Shown: positions 15,538-16,250 of the stretch, piece after piece
Position numbering within the stretch: the first letter of the stretch is position 1
Layout: each line of letters starts with the position of its first letter
Source of the DNA: CAYXUW01 sp964468375
GTDB taxonomy: Bacteria > Planctomycetota > Phycisphaerae > Sedimentisphaerales > Anaerobacaceae
Assembly: GCA_964468375.1 (NCBI GenBank)
Contig: CAYXUW010000054.1
Location: forward strand, 1 to 16,250
Reading direction: 5' to 3'
DNA: 16,250 bases
Made by a program: the position numbers and the translations under genes
The notes under the pieces: generated by a model
What the model saw: only the letters and a program-made list of their open reading frames with translations
Databases searched by the model: none
Told to the model about the DNA's origin: nothing

Positions 15538-16180
15538 ATGAAAAACTGCAGATACAAAACCGGCTTAACGCTCATGGAGATACTGGTTGTTATAACCATA
15601 ATCGCGATTTTAGCCGCGATTATAATTGGTATCGCCGCGCGCATCGACATCCAGGGCAAAAAGCAGCTCACGGAGAGCACCTTTGCGCTTCTCGACGCCG
15701 CCCTTGAGCAGTTTCGCGATTACGAATACAGCTACGACCCGAATTCAATTTACGCCGGTTTGGATTTTCCGCTGGACTGCAATGGTTGTTCAGATGTAGA
15801 CATTGCAGGAGAATTGAGAGTTGCATTGGGTCTGGGCCTGGGAGATGTTGTTATTACCGGCGACCACGGCCCGAATTATGCCGGAAGCGAGGCGATGTAT
15901 TTCTTCCTCAGCAGAGTTCCCGAAAGCAGACAAACACTGGACAGAATCGATAAATCACTGATAACCAACAAAGGCGACGGCCCGCAGGACCTCATTATCA
16001 AAGNNNNNNNNNNATGTTAATCAGCCGCTGTTTAGAGTAATCGACCCCTGGGGCAAAACGCTGCGGTATGATTATTACGATGAAGACAACCCCTTCGATG
16101 ATATAAAGACTTTTCCCGTAATTACCTCAGCCGGGCCGGATAAGGAATTCGGCTCCACTGACGACATAATCAGCAGGTAA
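15538..16180 (+). CDS. GspG-like pseudopilin (contains assembly gap)
   Basis: About 210 residues are visible, from ATG 15538 to TAA 16178-16180. The signal KTG/LTLMEILVVITIIAIL has the usual Gly at -1, Leu at +1 instead of Phe, and Glu14 as Glu+5. After a ten-N gap (16004-16013) the frame resumes and ends 'DPWGKTLRYDYYD...ITSAGPDKEFGSTDDII', the DPWG plus S-G-D...GT-DDI pattern of the GspG family. It is shorter than paralogues A and B and differs from them in sequence. It lies 61 bases after paralogue B; that spacer holds a GC-rich stem (CCCG 15493-15496 with CGGG 15501-15504) without a T-tract. No strong ribosome site is visible (TGGA just before the ATG). It is probably in the same operon. 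Confidence 0.85.
16004..16013. other. Assembly gap (10 N) in the GspG-like gene
   Basis: The left flank ends 'DLIIK' plus one base; the right flank begins with two bases, then 'VNQPLFRVIDPWG'. Frame needs a true length divisible by three, so the 10 N do not reflect the real size. Confidence 0.85.
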
Positions 16181-16184
16181 GAAA

Positions 16185-16250
16185 ATGAAGGCAGAAACCA
16201 GACATTCCGGTCTTTCTCTTATGGAGGAAGTGGTCGTCATAGCGGCCATA
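16185..16250 (+). CDS. Fourth prepilin-like protein, N-terminus only (cut by window end)
   Basis: The frame runs from ATG 16185 to the last base, 22 codons. It starts 4 bases after the GspG-like stop, so it is likely translationally coupled. The N-terminus carries a prepilin signal: a basic leader ending in HSG, then LSLMEEVVVIAAI, so cleavage is expected after Gly9 with Leu at +1 and Glu14 as Glu+5. A second Glu at +6 is unusual in the hydrophobic helix. The type (GspH, I, J or K-like) cannot be told from this fragment. Confidence 0.8.
   Translation, partial: MKAETRHSGLSLMEEVVVIAAI

Overview
The window looks like a draft-assembly fragment from a bacterium of the Planctomycetota, most likely class Phycisphaerae. 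This is inferred from the gene content: PEP-CTERM surface proteins, a secreted parallel beta-helix protein ending in a dockerin-like double repeat, and an array of long type II/type IV prepilins whose C-termini end in an 'SAG-DG-YGT-DDI' motif. Four runs of exactly ten N (4071-4080, 6346-6355, 7104-7113, 16004-16013) are scaffolding gaps. Each interrupts a gene that is otherwise intact, and none fits the reading frame at length 10, so they are placeholders of unknown true size.

Layout. (1) 1-1213: two near-identical tandem PEP-CTERM genes, the first cut by the window edge. Each is followed by its own intrinsic terminator, and a promoter with a 5' hairpin lies in the 405-base space between them. 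(2) 1214-1964: a small lipoprotein gene with a near-consensus promoter abutting the preceding terminator. (3) 2037-4903, minus strand: a secreted protein of about 950 residues or more, made of two homologous beta-helix halves plus a dockerin-like tail. (4) 5161-7426: a zinc-dependent sorbitol/threonine-dehydrogenase-like enzyme and, 4 bases later, cinA. (5) 7441-10493: a two-gene transcription unit for a PilB/GspE ATPase and a PilT ATPase. It has a TTGACG-N17-TATAAT promoter with a palindrome over the -35 box, and ends in a strong terminator. (6) 10594 to the right edge: a second unit with its own promoter, encoding another PilB/GspE ATPase, a GspF/PilC membrane protein, two long paralogous prepilins, a GspG-like prepilin and the start of a fourth prepilin that runs off the window.

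Units 5 and 6 together give most of the inner-membrane motor and pseudopilus of a type IV pilus or type II secretion machine: two extension-type ATPases, one retraction-type ATPase, a platform protein and at least four (pseudo)pilins. The outer-membrane secretin, alignment proteins and prepilin peptidase are not in the window. The surface proteins of regions 1-3 carry signal peptides, so they depend on export, but nothing in the sequence shows that they are substrates of this machine. I saw no RNA genes, CRISPR array, insertion sequence or phage gene. The most distinctive material is the duplicated ATPase plus twin long-prepilin arrangement and the very recent PEP-CTERM duplication.
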